Assembly (NCBI RefSeq): GCF_009730915.1
Contig: NC_052489.1
Coordinates: forward strand, 62,001 to 126,000
Reading direction: 5' to 3'
Length of the DNA stretch: 64,000 nt
Source of the DNA: Dioscorea cayenensis subsp. rotundata
Lineage: Eukaryota; Streptophyta; Magnoliopsida; Dioscoreales; Dioscoreaceae
Below the pieces are notes generated by a model, which searched no databases, was not told where the DNA came from, and saw nothing but the letters and a program-made list of their open reading frames with translations. Of the stretch, positions 23,203-36,500 are shown in pieces. A program made the position numbers and the translations under genes. Position 1 is the stretch's first letter, and each line of letters begins with the position of its first letter.

Positions 23203-26200
23203 ATGATATTAGTTACGAGTACATTGAGAGAAGTGGCAAGTCTGATGGTGGGAAGGGCAATTGGAAGCTTCGGAAAGGCCCTTGGGGATAGGAGATGGAA
23301 GGCTTTTGGTGCGGGATTGGAGGGAATCTCCAAGGAGAAGGTGGATGTGGTTGTCATTGGCGCTGGAGTTGTAGGGCTGGCTGTGGCGAGGGAAATGGCT
23401 CTCAAGGGCCGTGATGTTTTAGTTGTGGAATCGGCTTCCACCTTTGGGACTGGGACTAGTTCTCGCAACAGTGAGGTGATTCATGCTGGAATTTACTACC
23501 CTCCCAATTCATTAAAGGTACCGTGGTAATTGAAATTAATTGCTTTAATCTATTATGCATGGAGAATTTCCTACTTTTGTTTCAATGTTCTATCTGTTCA
23601 GATTGTCAATCCACATTGGTGCAAAAAACAGTTTGAATATGCAAGAATAAAAATGTGATATATATATATATATATAGAAAGGTTGAATCCTACTGACTTT
23701 GGCCCTGAGGGAAATTTTGAGGAAAGAATGTTTTGTTGAAAACTTGTATTTTAATAATACTTAAGAGATTCGGAACAAGTGTAAGGAAAAACGGGGTATC
23801 AATATATACTGGGTTAAAATTACTCACACTTGTTTTCCATTCTTTTAATCCAAAAGCTTCTGTAGAGAAGAGAACCAGAGAATTTTACTTCAGTATGGCC
23901 TGCCCTCTTTGCATATTTTTTATCTTTGCGCACATTAAAATTTTTCTCTTTAGGCAAGGTTTTGTGTAAAAGGTAGAGAATTGCTTTACCGATACTGTGC
24001 TGATCGACAAATTCCGCATCAACAAATTGGTAAACTTATAGTTGCTACAAGGGTTTCAGAAGTTCCAAAATTGAGTATTCTGCTAAGATGCGGGACAGAT
24101 AATGGAGTCAAGGGACTGAGAATGATGGAGGGATCTGAAGCTATGCGAATGGAACCTAAACTTCATTGTGTGAAAGCCTTGTTGTCTCCTTGTTCTGGGA
24201 TAGTTGATTCTCACTCATTCATGCTTTCTTTGGCGGTACTGACTAACTCTCCTTAAGTTCAAACTTTTGTTCTGCAACTTATATAATTATCCATACTTGT
24301 GATTCTCGCCATCTGGTAGTAGATACTTTGACCTTACTGCCATTTTTTTGCAGATTGCCTTTTGTTGATTTATAGTTATTGATGTCATGGCATTAGGTTT
24401 TTCTTACTAACAAATAAATTTAGCTGCTGATATCTTTAATATTTTTTTTTAAAAAAAATGTTGTTATGCCTTTTTCCATATGGTTGCAAATATGTCAATC
24501 TTTGTACCCAAACTTCTAGATAAAAGCTGAATGATTTTTCTAGATAAGTCTCATTCTTTGTAAATTGCTGCAATTTCAATTTTGAACTTATACACCAAAC
24601 ATGGTTTTAAACCTCTGTTTCAATTTTTACTTATTTATTTATTCATTTTGCTTCAAAAAACAACTATTTCACCTGTCCTGACTCCATTTTGCCTGTACCA
24701 AACATTGTTTTGGATTCAGTATGCAAAAATTTTGAAGTTATTTTAGTTGTTGATATTTTACTTCAAAAAAACTTCTTTTAAGATTTATCCTGTTTCAACA
24801 TTCTAGATTATATAGAAGGAGCATGTGACCCATTTTCATGTGAGATATATGGAGACCCCCATTAAATCATGTTCCTTGTAACACCACATTGCTTCTCTTG
24901 ACTTATCATAGCTGCCCTTCTCCAGCCACTTCTATCAATCATACTCCTGCCATCTTCCCTGTCATCACATTCACCATTTTGGGTGTGATTCTGCAAAATC
25001 AGACCTTCATTTTAGTTTGACTAATCTTAAAATGTCTATCTAAAGTCTGAATCTGTTTTGCATAAAGGGGACTCTTATTTATTTTTGTTGGGTTTATTGA
25101 GTTAAACTTATTTATGAATTATGAAATCTATAAGCCAAAGTTGACAGCTTATATTTCTATCAAAAGAAATGGAGGCAGAATTACTAATCCACGATGGCCC
25201 TTCGTGGTTTCTGTGATCTTCTGGACTCTGTTGCTCTCTTCTTATTGTGTATTAATATGTATTGTTTACCCTATAATCTATCATTTGAGAAAATCATTAC
25301 ATAGGGCTGTTCTTTTCTCTCATTTTGATGGCCCCTTAGTGCTTTACTGTTATCTGATTTGCACCTCAATTTGGACACAGGGGGAGGCTGAGAATGCTCG
25401 AGCTATTTTTTCTTATAATAGTACTGTTTTAGGGGGTCATGTTGAAGATAATCATTTGCATCTCCACATTTCAGAAAGTAAGGACCTTGAAAATCATGAT
25501 GATGCATCTCCTTTGTTGCCTCAGCTTGTTCTGATCCCCAAGCTCGTGATTAATTCAGCTGGATTAAGTGCTCTTCCTCTTGCAAAAAGATTTTGTGGTC
25601 TGGACCATAATGTTATTCCTGCTGCTTATTATGCACGCGGGTGCTACTTCACTCTATCTAAAACCAAAAATCCTCCTTTCAGTCATCTGATTTATCCAAT
25701 CCCTGAAGATGGTGGTCTTGGTGTGCATGTTACCTTGGACTTGAATGGTCTGATCAAGTTTGGGCCTGATGTCGAATGGATTGATGGTGTAGATGATATA
25801 AGTTTCTTTAATAGGTATTTTTAACCTTACCTTCTTTCTTTCGAGTTTTAACAGTAAAAAGTAAACAAGAGAGTACCAAGTTGATGTGAGTGCTTCGATG
25901 TTCGTCTGGATTGGATCATGTTGCATTACAAAAAACTTGAGTGTGCTCAATGATGCATGGATAGTAACATTCCCTGTATTGATATTGCTCTCTAGTCTGC
26001 ATAACGTCAATGCATTTTCTCTTCACTCTATGATTAAACTGAACCCTGCCTGCATTGCTTGTAACTGTTAGAAAGTGAGAGGAAGAGAGAAATGCTTGAA
26101 CCATTGATCTCAATGGACAAGCTCATGTATAAATAGATGATGAAGTGTACAGGTACGTATAGTGTACATGGTCTATACTCAGGATATACATACACATATA

Positions 26201-27518
26201 TACATGTATCTAACAGTAACCAGATGTTTCCCTTGATCCGGGTTCTTGTCTTTGTCAGTAAGACCTCATAGAACCTTCAGCTTTGTCTCTTTGCTGTGTG
26301 AAGCTGACATCATACCAGTGAAAATACAAAGTCAGGCATCAGCTAGCATTGACAGGAATGGAATTGAATGTCTATTAACTTTGACTTCCATGATTGTTTT
26401 GGGGGGAAAAGCAATTTCTTCCATTAATTTGGTTGATCAATTTTGACTACTTTTGAATTAAAAAATGGCTCTTTGCAGGGAAAGGTTTTCTTATGTTTGT
26501 ACTTCGTACAACTGCTGAATCAAATAAAATTTGTTGCTTTTACCACAGCTCAGTGCTCAATCTTATCTTCTGCTCTAACAAATTTTTAATTTGGACGTGC
26601 AATCGTGATAAAAGTTTTTATCCTGTCTTGGAAGTACTAATTTTTCCCTGCTTATACATGTCACTCAGGTTTGATTACTCTGTCAACCCTGATCGTGTGA
26701 ATAGGTTCTATCCAGAGATAAGAAAGTACTTCCCTGATCTGAAGGATGGGTCTCTAGACCCAGGATATTCAGGGATTCGACCAAAACTTTCTGGACCCAA
26801 ACAACCACAGATGGACTTTGTTATACAGGTGCCTTGCATTCCATAAAACTTTTCAAATTTTAACAGCAGGGATTTAGAACAAACCAGCCTGTTTTCATTA
26901 TTGCTGCATTTCCTGGTGTGTCGTCCATGACAAATCCAGTATTCAGCATGCTTTTGTGTTGGAAATCTTGACATAATCTTGGAAATTAGGCCTTGCTTTT
27001 TTCTGTATAATATTTTTTTCTTTAAACTCTTATTAGTGTTACCTTTTTTATTTATTCAGGTAGATGTGTGCTAATTATGGTGTTACCTGACCCGGATAGT
27101 TAAATTCAAAAAGTTATGGAATAATTCAGTGAACTTGTCTAGATTGTTATTATTATGTTTTCAGATGAAAATGCTTGACAAGTGCCTAATTGTTTTAGTA
27201 ATGCATGTGATTTATTCATCTTTTCAAAAAAAGAAAAAGAAAAAAAGCCTAATTCTATGATGATATCGTCAAATGATGCATTATTATAAGTTGAAAATTC
27301 CAGCTATTGATTTTTGGATTTTTTTGGATTCTTGGTTGATTGATTGCTTTTTATGTTTATTTTTTATTTTATTTTATTTTATTTTTATGTCTATGTCCAT
27401 GCAGGATGAAAGAAATCATGGCATTCCTGGACTTGTTAATTTGTTTGGCATAGAATCTCCAGGCCTAACTTCAAGCTTGGCAATTGGGGAGTACATTACA
27501 GCCAAGTTCCCTGGATGA
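23203..27518 (+). CDS. L2HGDH: L-2-hydroxyglutarate dehydrogenase, mitochondrial
   Basis: Five exons (23203-23517, 23954-24235, 25381-25814, 26669-26828, 27405-27518) join in frame to give 434 residues. An FAD-binding fold opens at residue 47 with [18 protein letters not shown] (GxGxxG at 53-58) and ends its first strand-helix-strand at VLVVES. The phrase [15 protein letters not shown] is typical of this family. Later parts, [39 protein letters not shown] and DFVIQ, also match. The enzyme oxidises L-2-hydroxyglutarate to 2-oxoglutarate and feeds electrons to the respiratory chain; it is a metabolite-repair enzyme in mitochondria. The first 45 residues are basic and fit a targeting peptide. 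The chosen ATG follows an in-frame TGA; Met15 is a possible alternative. The intron before exon 3 is open in frame for 267 bp, but this looks like chance. Confidence 0.94.
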
Positions 27519-30500
27519 CATTTTCTTTTTGAAGAACAATATTCCTGCTTGACAAGGAAATATGTTGCTCTTTTGGTTTCAGAATACACGGGTCTGGTTC
27601 TACATGAAATGAAGTTGAATCTCTTTGTATGAACCATATGTTTGAGTGTTAGAATGATAAATAAGCATCATGTGATCAAATAAATCAGCTTGTCCTGTTT
27701 TGATGATTTGTGATGTCACAGGCTGCTCAACAGAAAAGGAAGAGAGAAAAAGAAAAAAATATACATACATATATATATATATATTTAATTATGATTAAAT
27801 TTATCAGCTAGTCGCCTAGTCCTGTCAGTGTTTGGCGATTTGTGAAGTCTGCATGCAACCGAACTGGAAGAAGAAAGGTAAAGGAAATTCTGTCTTTTAT
27901 TTTATTTATTTATTTATTTATTTGCCCCATGTGTTGTAGTAGGAAATGTGGCTGAATAATAGTAACAGCTTCATATTATTCGTGCTTCTCTGACCTCTCT
28001 AAGCCCAACATCACTCTAAAGTTGGAAAGACAAAAGTAACTACAGCCTGCGAAATCAAATTAGTTTTGGTGGTGGGGTATAAATGCCCCCACAAAAAATA
28101 ATAATAATAAAAAAATAAGAGTCAAATATATATCATCAATATGCAGCGTGGTCAAAGCGAAAGTATATTGTGATAATCGACAAATAGAAAAAGCCGGCTA
28201 AATTGCTGACGAGTATGAGTTTTCACTTTCCAGCCTTCACTGAGCAAAACATATTAAGTGACGAATGCGATGACGCTCCAACAAGAGAGTCCCACTGGTA
28301 CACCTTCTAAGGGCATATATGTAATTGACTGTGGTAAGTCCATTTAATTTCCAAGACCAACAAGATCACATGCTCTTCATGTATGATGCTTCGCCCGAAA
28401 ACTTATTCAATACTAGGTAAATCTCAAGAGTACTCAAGTTTTTCACGTAGCACAAATTTAATTATTGTCTGAGTTTTAAGTAGCTGTTTTATTGATGTTG
28501 ACACATATTAATGTATTACGTAAGTGCATACGTAAAATAAGACAACCTAAAATAACGAGGATTACAGTGTAACTAGAAACTTATTAAATTCTGTAAATGA
28601 TTTCTATGAATATTTAATGAATAAAAAAAAATCATTTTTATTTCTATTAGATTAAAAAAAAATTTAATAAAAAGACAACAAGTATTTTTTATTTAAAAAA
28701 ATCAGAAATGTGCGTAGATATAGAGTTAATATCTCAATACACCCACGCTCTTATTTTATATAAATTTTAGTATTCAATTAAATTTTTTTTTTCAAAATAA
28801 ATATTTTATGGGAAAAAAAATATTTTTGCCAATATGTGAAAAGAGTGTTCACATATGTAAATAATTTGCAATAACAATTACAGGCTCTTCCCCTATTTTG
28901 ATTTGTTGTGGTATCCTAATAATCTTATGCGTGTTCTTGTGTATTGCTTCACAAGACGCATATATAACTGGTCACAGGAACATCTCTAACTTTAATTCTA
29001 ATCCTTAAAAGGACAAGAAAAAAGTGCTTTACTTTCATCTAATATTCTTCAACCACAACTAATCAATTAAACATTGCTTTTTCGTAGTATAAGGCTCAAT
29101 TTGAGTGGGTCTCCCTTGCTTTGTAGAAGTTTATCATAATCTTATTGAAATAAAAAATATGCACGTTCTTTCAAAAAAAATAAAATAAAATAAAATAAAA
29201 AATAAAAGACCCGGTTGGACTTTTGTTCGGTTGCACTTTTCTCTTGGCTATTAAAAATTGTGTAGTTTTATTGCGATTTAAAAGGGCTTGAGGAGAGCCA
29301 AATTTCTATGGTGGCACCCGTCCCTACATGTGACACATATTGATTAATTGCATGTCTAATAATTAAGGCTGGGTGTATATTTATTAATTGGATATCTAAC
29401 ATGTTGCTTTTGTGTGTGAAAAAACGTTTTATAGTAAACAAATTAATTGCAATAATATATATATATATATATTTTGTTTTATTAGTATTGAGTTTTTTAT
29501 CTCGAAAAAAACTTAAAATCGAACTCAAAAATCATACAAGATTTCGCTAAAGTTGTAGGTTCAGGTTGTTCTATATTTGTGCACAATGTTTGTTGCATTT
29601 TATAAAAAACATTTTTAAAAATAATTTTTAATTAAATTTATGTAAAATATTAATAAAATTCTAAAATTTATAATTAAATTATATAAAAATCAATTTCAAA
29701 TAAAAAATAAAATAAACCAAACACGCAGACTATAATCAACATAAAATATGTCCAATATGCAGCGGTCAGGAAGACATGCACAATTAATCCTCTCCAATTG
29801 TTACGGTATGCAATGGTAATTATCTCTCAATATAAATTAGTAATATTTTTTTTTTAAAAAAAAATTATTTAATTAACTGAATTTAATAAGTAATAAGTAA
29901 TAAGTAATAATAATAATAACAATAAAAAAAAAACCTGGCAGGAAATACTTGAAACTTCTATAAAAATGGGCCACCTAAATGAAAAGAAGATGAACACGTG
30001 ACAGCCAGGAGGCGAGTAGTTACCCTCCAATTAGGACCATGAGCTATAATAGTAAATAGTCTATAGAAGTGGTGCTGTTGATTGTTGTGGCGCTTTGTCC
30101 ACGATGAATTGACATAAAAGACAGGTGAGCTTTCATCGCAACTCAAATCGAGATGTACGCGTGATTATGATGTGCATTTCTCTGCAAAGCCTGCAGCAGA
30201 GCTCGGGGTTAAATCGTAACCTCATGCTCCTCATCACCAACTTGTAAATATTATTATCTATCTCTCTCTCTATATATATACATACATCATACATGGGAAG
30301 AACTCAAGCCTGGTACGCTTCTCTTCCTCTATTCAACTCTCTCTGAGTCTTCTTCCAATCCTTTCAGCCTCCACGGCGGCTGGGAAAAGCATCATCACCG
30401 ATTCACCATCACATTCCTATATATATATATATATATATATGTATTAAATCTCATTATTCATAATCATCATCATCGACAATATCTTGGTGGTGTGGTGTGG

Positions 30501-30560
30501 TGTGGTAGAGGTTCTTTGTTGTTGTTGTTGGTGGTGGTGTTGTTGTTCTCTGATCCTAGA
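27519..30560. other. Intergenic region upstream of the ZIF1-like gene
   Basis: AT-rich DNA without a supported gene. The start holds the L2HGDH 3' end (an AAATAAATC polyadenylation-like site near 27680). The middle has TA runs (27771-27785, 29455-29472) and TTTA repeats (27897-27922). The last 300 bp are CT-rich, with TA runs at 30270-30285 and 30417-30440 that could hold a TATA box for the transporter. Confidence 0.5.
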
Positions 30561-33500
30561 ATGGCAGAGAACAAGGTGCCTTTGTTGCCAAAGAGAAAAG
30601 TCTACTTCGATGACTGTCCGGGTTGCCGCCTCGCGCAGCGCATAGAATCAAAGCCTGGAATTCCTTATATTGAGTTCCTTTATGTCTGGCTCGTCACCCT
30701 TTGCACCGGTATCATCATCATCATCATCGCCGTCCTAGGCCTTTTTTTTTTTTGTGTTTGGTTTGTTAATTTTAATATTTTAATGTTTACTTTTTGGGTT
30801 CAGCTCTGCCGATATCGTCGCTGTTTCCCTTCTTGTATTTCATGGTACGTGAATCTCTCTCATCTCTTGTGTTTTATCTTCGTTCTTGTCTAAATTTTTT
30901 TTTTTAATGTAATTTAATGCCCGCCTACCTTTTGATTTGATGCCTGGCATTGAATGAGATTGAGATTGGAGAATTTACTTACAGGATCACTGACATCACT
31001 GTTTTTTTTTTTTTCTGGCTGCCTTTGTGATTCTTAATTTGATGTGTAATTAAGAATTGGGAAAGCCCTGTTTTTTTGGTACTTGCCTTTGTTTAAGACT
31101 TTTTCTGTCTCCATCTGTTGTCGAAGCTTTCCTCCTCTGATATATGGTCCACTTCAAATCAACTCCGACTTTCTCTTGATTGGGCCATTTGATCTAACAC
31201 GCTCTCTGCCTTCCATCTCTTATTTGTTTCTTCGTCCGTCTCCACTCATTTTATTTTATTTATTTATTTATTTTGATCTTAGTAACCAGCAAAACTTGTA
31301 TATTTTCGTAGTTTCTTCCTTCTTTCATTGAAAATAGTAATAATAACAATAATAAAATAAACAAATGATTCTCTCAAGTTCCGGTGTTGTACTCCAAATT
31401 CTCCGGTTGTAGCTCCTGGGGCCTTATCTTCCATCCTGGTTTGGACTTTTCCACCCCAGATTTGGGGAATTTTTGTGTATTGGCCCCTGAAAGATGTTAA
31501 AATAACTTATCATTCCTCTGCCTTTTAAACTTCATTCATTGTTCCCTCTGTTAATTTTTATTTACTTTTGATCTTTTGTTATGGTTGCAATCATACTCCT
31601 GGTTCAGATTTTACTTTTAAAATTTGTAGGTTTTTACACTGTTCTGTTTTTATGATAAGGTGTGAGAGATTCAACATCTTCCAATATCATATAAATAACT
31701 CCATTTTTGCACTTAAAAATCATGGCAATGGTGGAAAATAGATAAAAGTTCATAGGAGTGGCAATAAGTCATATAACAATTTCTTTCTTCTCATTTCTGG
31801 CCTATTTGTGATAAACCTTTGTCCTGTCATCTTTAGACTCATGCAAACATAACATCACCGGGCACCACATGTTCAGTATGTTTCCTATATAGCTGTCCTC
31901 TCCATGACATCATCATTGCGGACATTTTTATTTTTTATTTTTTATTTTTGGGGTCTTTGCATGATGCATGCCCTGCATTATTTAATCATTGACCTTATTA
32001 TTATGTTTATGTGATTGAAGTTTTTTTTAGCTGATTTTACATTGTTCTCACCTTCCCTTTTAATTAATGAAGATAAGAGACCTCCACATTGCAAAAAGAG
32101 AGGAAGATATTGGATTTTATGCAGGTTTTGTAGGTGAGTTGGATTTGAGTTACATTTACATGTCTCTTGTTACAGGTAAGATAATCTCTTAATATTATAT
32201 CAGCATTACTTACGCCATGTTTTCTTTTTTTCTGTTTGATATAAGGTGCTTCATTTATGCTTGGGAGATCTTTAACTTCTGTCCTTTGGGGGTTAGTGGC
32301 TGATCGATATGGAAGAAAACCTGTAATAGTGTTTGGCATTATTTCCGTGTCAGTATTTCAAGTCTTTTATCTCTATATTTATTTTTTTCTCCCTACTGTT
32401 TGGTGAATGCTTCTGCTTATCGTATTATGCTGCATTCGTTATTTTGATTGAATCTATCATCGGTTTCAGGATCATATTTAATACTCTTTTTGGCTTGAGT
32501 ACAAGTTACTGGATGGCAATCCTTACAAGATTCCTTTTGGGAGCATTGAATGGTTTACTTGGTCCAATAAAGGCACGCAGTCTGCATGAGAATTAATATT
32601 CATTTCTAACTGGTGCAATTTTATTTATTTTGTGTTATCTCCTCTTTCCATGATTTGCTCCACTTGATGTTTATAGGCCTATGCTGCCGAAGTTTGTCGA
32701 CCAGAATATCAAGCTATTGGAGTATCTCTTGTAGTCACCTTTCCACCTCTGCTATTTTCCCTTGTGTTATTTTCTCCTTGTCCATCATTTGTTTTTCTTT
32801 TCTTCTGCAGTTATCATTGAAAACTAATGATGATGTGGACAATGTTTGTCATGTTTCAGGTCAGCACAGCTTGGGGTATAGGTTTGGTAGTTGGCCCTGC
32901 TATTGGAGGTTTTTTTGCACAGGTAAAAGCGGCTCTGTTTTCAGTTTTGGACTCTTTATTTTTCTGAAATTTGCCCTGTCAATTACTGTTTATTTTGTTT
33001 CACTGATCTGTTTTGCTATATTTTACACTAATTGTGAATCAGCCTGCCGAAAATTTTCCTAGTATATTTGCAGAAGATTCTTTATTTGGGAGGTACGTGT
33101 TTTTGTTTTATCCTGATTCTTAGCTGAATCTTAAAACATTCACTTATTTATTTATTTATATTTTTTCACTACCATGCAGGTTTCCCTACTTATTGCCTTG
33201 CCTTATTATTTCAATCTTTGCTGCTTGTGTGACAATAACCTGCATTTGGCTACCGGTTAGTTTCAATGTTTTTTTTTACTTCTTTATATACTTTCTTCTT
33301 CTACCACATTTATCATATCCCCTATCACTAGAATGTAAATAAACTGACATAATTCGAATACGACAGGACTTTTATGTTTAAATTACACTGGGTAGATTGT
33401 ACTATGACCATAAATAAATGTATACATTGCATCTGTATGTCCTTATCTGCATGCATACATGTATGTATACACTATACAGAGATAATATATTATGGCATTG

Positions 33501-36500
33501 CCTTATTTCATGTGAAGTCGATCTGATGGTTTTGATGTGGAAAGTGTTTTGCTTTGGGATGTGTGTTATTTTGTAGAGAATTCTTCACTGTAGTGTTTTT
33601 GAAGCTCAGATTAGGAAAATGCTGGATAAGTAGCTGCCACACTTGTGACATGTGAGTTTGTAGAGACCAACTTTATTCCTTAAAGGTCTCATGCATTTGT
33701 TTTGGGTCAAGCCGTTTGAGCTTGGAAATTACCATATATTAAATTAGTTGTGAAATCTGGAGCTCTATGTTTGAGCGCATATGGACCCATGATAGTGATG
33801 ATTTTAGTATAATCTGTTGGCAGATAAGTTAATTTCATTTAATTCTATTCATGACATGTATTTTGGTGAGGATTTTCTTCCATATCATGCTAGTTCATGG
33901 AGATTAGATCTATATCTGAGGTATATTGTCGGTTATGACATTTTACATTTATTTACCTGCAAGTACTGTTTATGTGGCATATATGAAGATAAGCACTGAA
34001 GATTAGGCTGAAACTTGGTCTCTCCATGTTTCAAATATATCTGCAGGAGACATTACATATGCATAAGGAAAGCCAAAATGGATATGGAACAGTTGAAGCT
34101 TTGGAAGCTTGTTCAAATGGATCTGACTCAAAAGAAAGCAATGAAAATCCTGAAGGAAGACAACAAGCCAGAGAGGAGAGTCTATTAAAGAATTGGCCAT
34201 TGATGTCTTCAATCATTGTATATTGTGTTTTCAGCCTGTATGACATGGCCTTCACAGAGGTAATAGTTGTTTATTTGATATTATTATGGTAGTATGTATG
34301 ATTAACTATTTCCGACTCTTTATATTTACCTATATAGCCATATACTAGCCATAGAAGGTTTTTATTTTCTGTTACTAACATTAAGCTTATCTTTTATTGA
34401 CTTAAAGATACTTAAAAATCTGGTTGGATTTTTTTTATGCAATTAGGCTTGTGGTTTACGTGTTTGATTGTATGCATTCCCACTTCCTGTGCACCATTTG
34501 TTTTATAAGAACATAAAATCACATTAAATTTTAATTAATATGAAACCTGCATAGGATATATGGAGTTCAAAGATTTGGCATGTCTTCATGTGTAAGCAGT
34601 ATTGACTTATTTTATTGTTTATGAAAAATGCCAAGTATTTTGTTGGCATTAAATTATATCATATATGAATTAATTGATGTGTAATTAGTTTGATGCAAGA
34701 CAATGAATGATAACTAATCTTGTCTTCACTGATAAATCTTCGGAAATATTATAATGTTTCTTTTATGTTACGAATTCGTATGGCAGATTTTGCCCCTTTG
34801 GGCTGAGAGTGATAGGAAGTTTGGGGGCTTGAACTATTCATCCCAAGATGTTGGTGTAATCCTTGCAGTATCAGGTACATATGTAACAATACTTATCCTT
34901 GAGTAGTTGATTTAGGAAACATCATGATTGCTGTGCATATCTCCTATTGGAGGAATTTGAGAATTGTTGATGGTGAATGCAATTTTAGCTTTATAGTTTC
35001 TATTCCAAAGAAACTTCATTTCATGCCTAATTTAAATTTTGTGCCACTAGGTAGTTGATTTCTTGTTTAAACTTTAGACTGTCAACTAAGATATGTACTT
35101 CTTTCTCCTTCTAATATCTTTTATTTGTTTGGTCTCAATTCTTTTCACCTTGAGAATGTACTATATTCAAGGTCACGTATAGAAAGTTAGCATTTCTCAA
35201 TTGTAATAAGGCACAGATTTCTAGTAAGTGTATGAATGGCCAATTGGTCTGGTACTATGGTGATTTATTTACTTGGAAGACTAATCATTGTGGCTTTTTC
35301 TTTTTCCATCGTTTATTTAGTCCTTATTGTAAATCCCTTCATCTATTTTGTATCATATAACATTAATTACTTCTCAAATGTTAGGTTTTGGTCTTCTGGT
35401 ATATCAACTGTCTATTTATCCTTTGCTTGAGAAAACGTTCGGACCAATTGTTTTATCCCGTATTGGAGCGGTATGTCCAACCTCCTCACATTCCAATGAT
35501 ATGCCCAATTGTATATCCCATCTGTGATTCAATTTTCAATGATATGCAGGCCTTGACAATTCCGTTGATAGCCAGTTTCCCCTTTTTAGCTATGCTATCA
35601 GGAGCTGTCCTCTTTGTGTTAATTAATTGTGGATCCTTGTTGAAAAATATATTTTCGGTAAGTACAAAAGCAAATCATTACTTTGGTTGGCAGTGGCATG
35701 TTTCTGTCATGTGTTTTTGCTATATTAAGTTTTGGCAGTGCTTCACCTTAACTTTAGGCTTGTTAATCTTTCTGTACTATCTGGTTTATTATCTTGACTG
35801 TATAATGAGGTTTGAGTTAGAGAATGATATGTCATTGTCATGATGTGGACTCATTATATCTTGGTAAGATTACTTGACATATGAGAAACATGATAGTTTT
35901 GATAATCTTATGCCCAATTATCTTATGTGGAGGATTCCACACATTTATTCTTGACGTATATTTTGCTTGTCCGTCTTGCTTCCATGATGTTGTTATGGAG
36001 ACAGATTTGTATACTCGCTAAAATTAACAAGAACTATAAGTGGTTATTCAAAGATCCTGTTTTTGTATTCCTTTATCCATAGAACTCATTTGACAGTTAA
36101 GTTCACGTTCTAATGTAAACAACAAACAAATGCCTTACACAATCCCCTTTATTACACCATCTTTAACTATCAATTGCATCTCTTTTGAGCCTTGGGAAAT
36201 TCTGGCCTCAGGCAAGTACCCATGTTTACCTGAAAGCCTATTTAAGCAATAAAATAATTCCAATTTCCCTTCAACATATATAGCCAGTACCACACACATG
36301 CAATGGATCACTGCTCTTTTCATCATGTAATACTTTTTCAGACTTTATTGTGCGAACCTAGTATTTATGTTACTGAAACCTCTTTACAAAGGTCAGTTGC
36401 CTATTAAATCTCATAATTTGGACCAGCGTTTCTCAAATGTGTTTTTTTGAATGGCAACAGGTTAGTATCATCACTGGACTGTTCATTTTACAGAACAAAG

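Noticed and set aside
25114-25380. Frame open upstream of L2HGDH exon 3, as a possible extra exon
   Set aside because: A good acceptor (GGACACAG) sits at the exon 3 edge, and the family sequence passes directly from SLA to GEAEN; the upstream part is hydrophobic chance coding.
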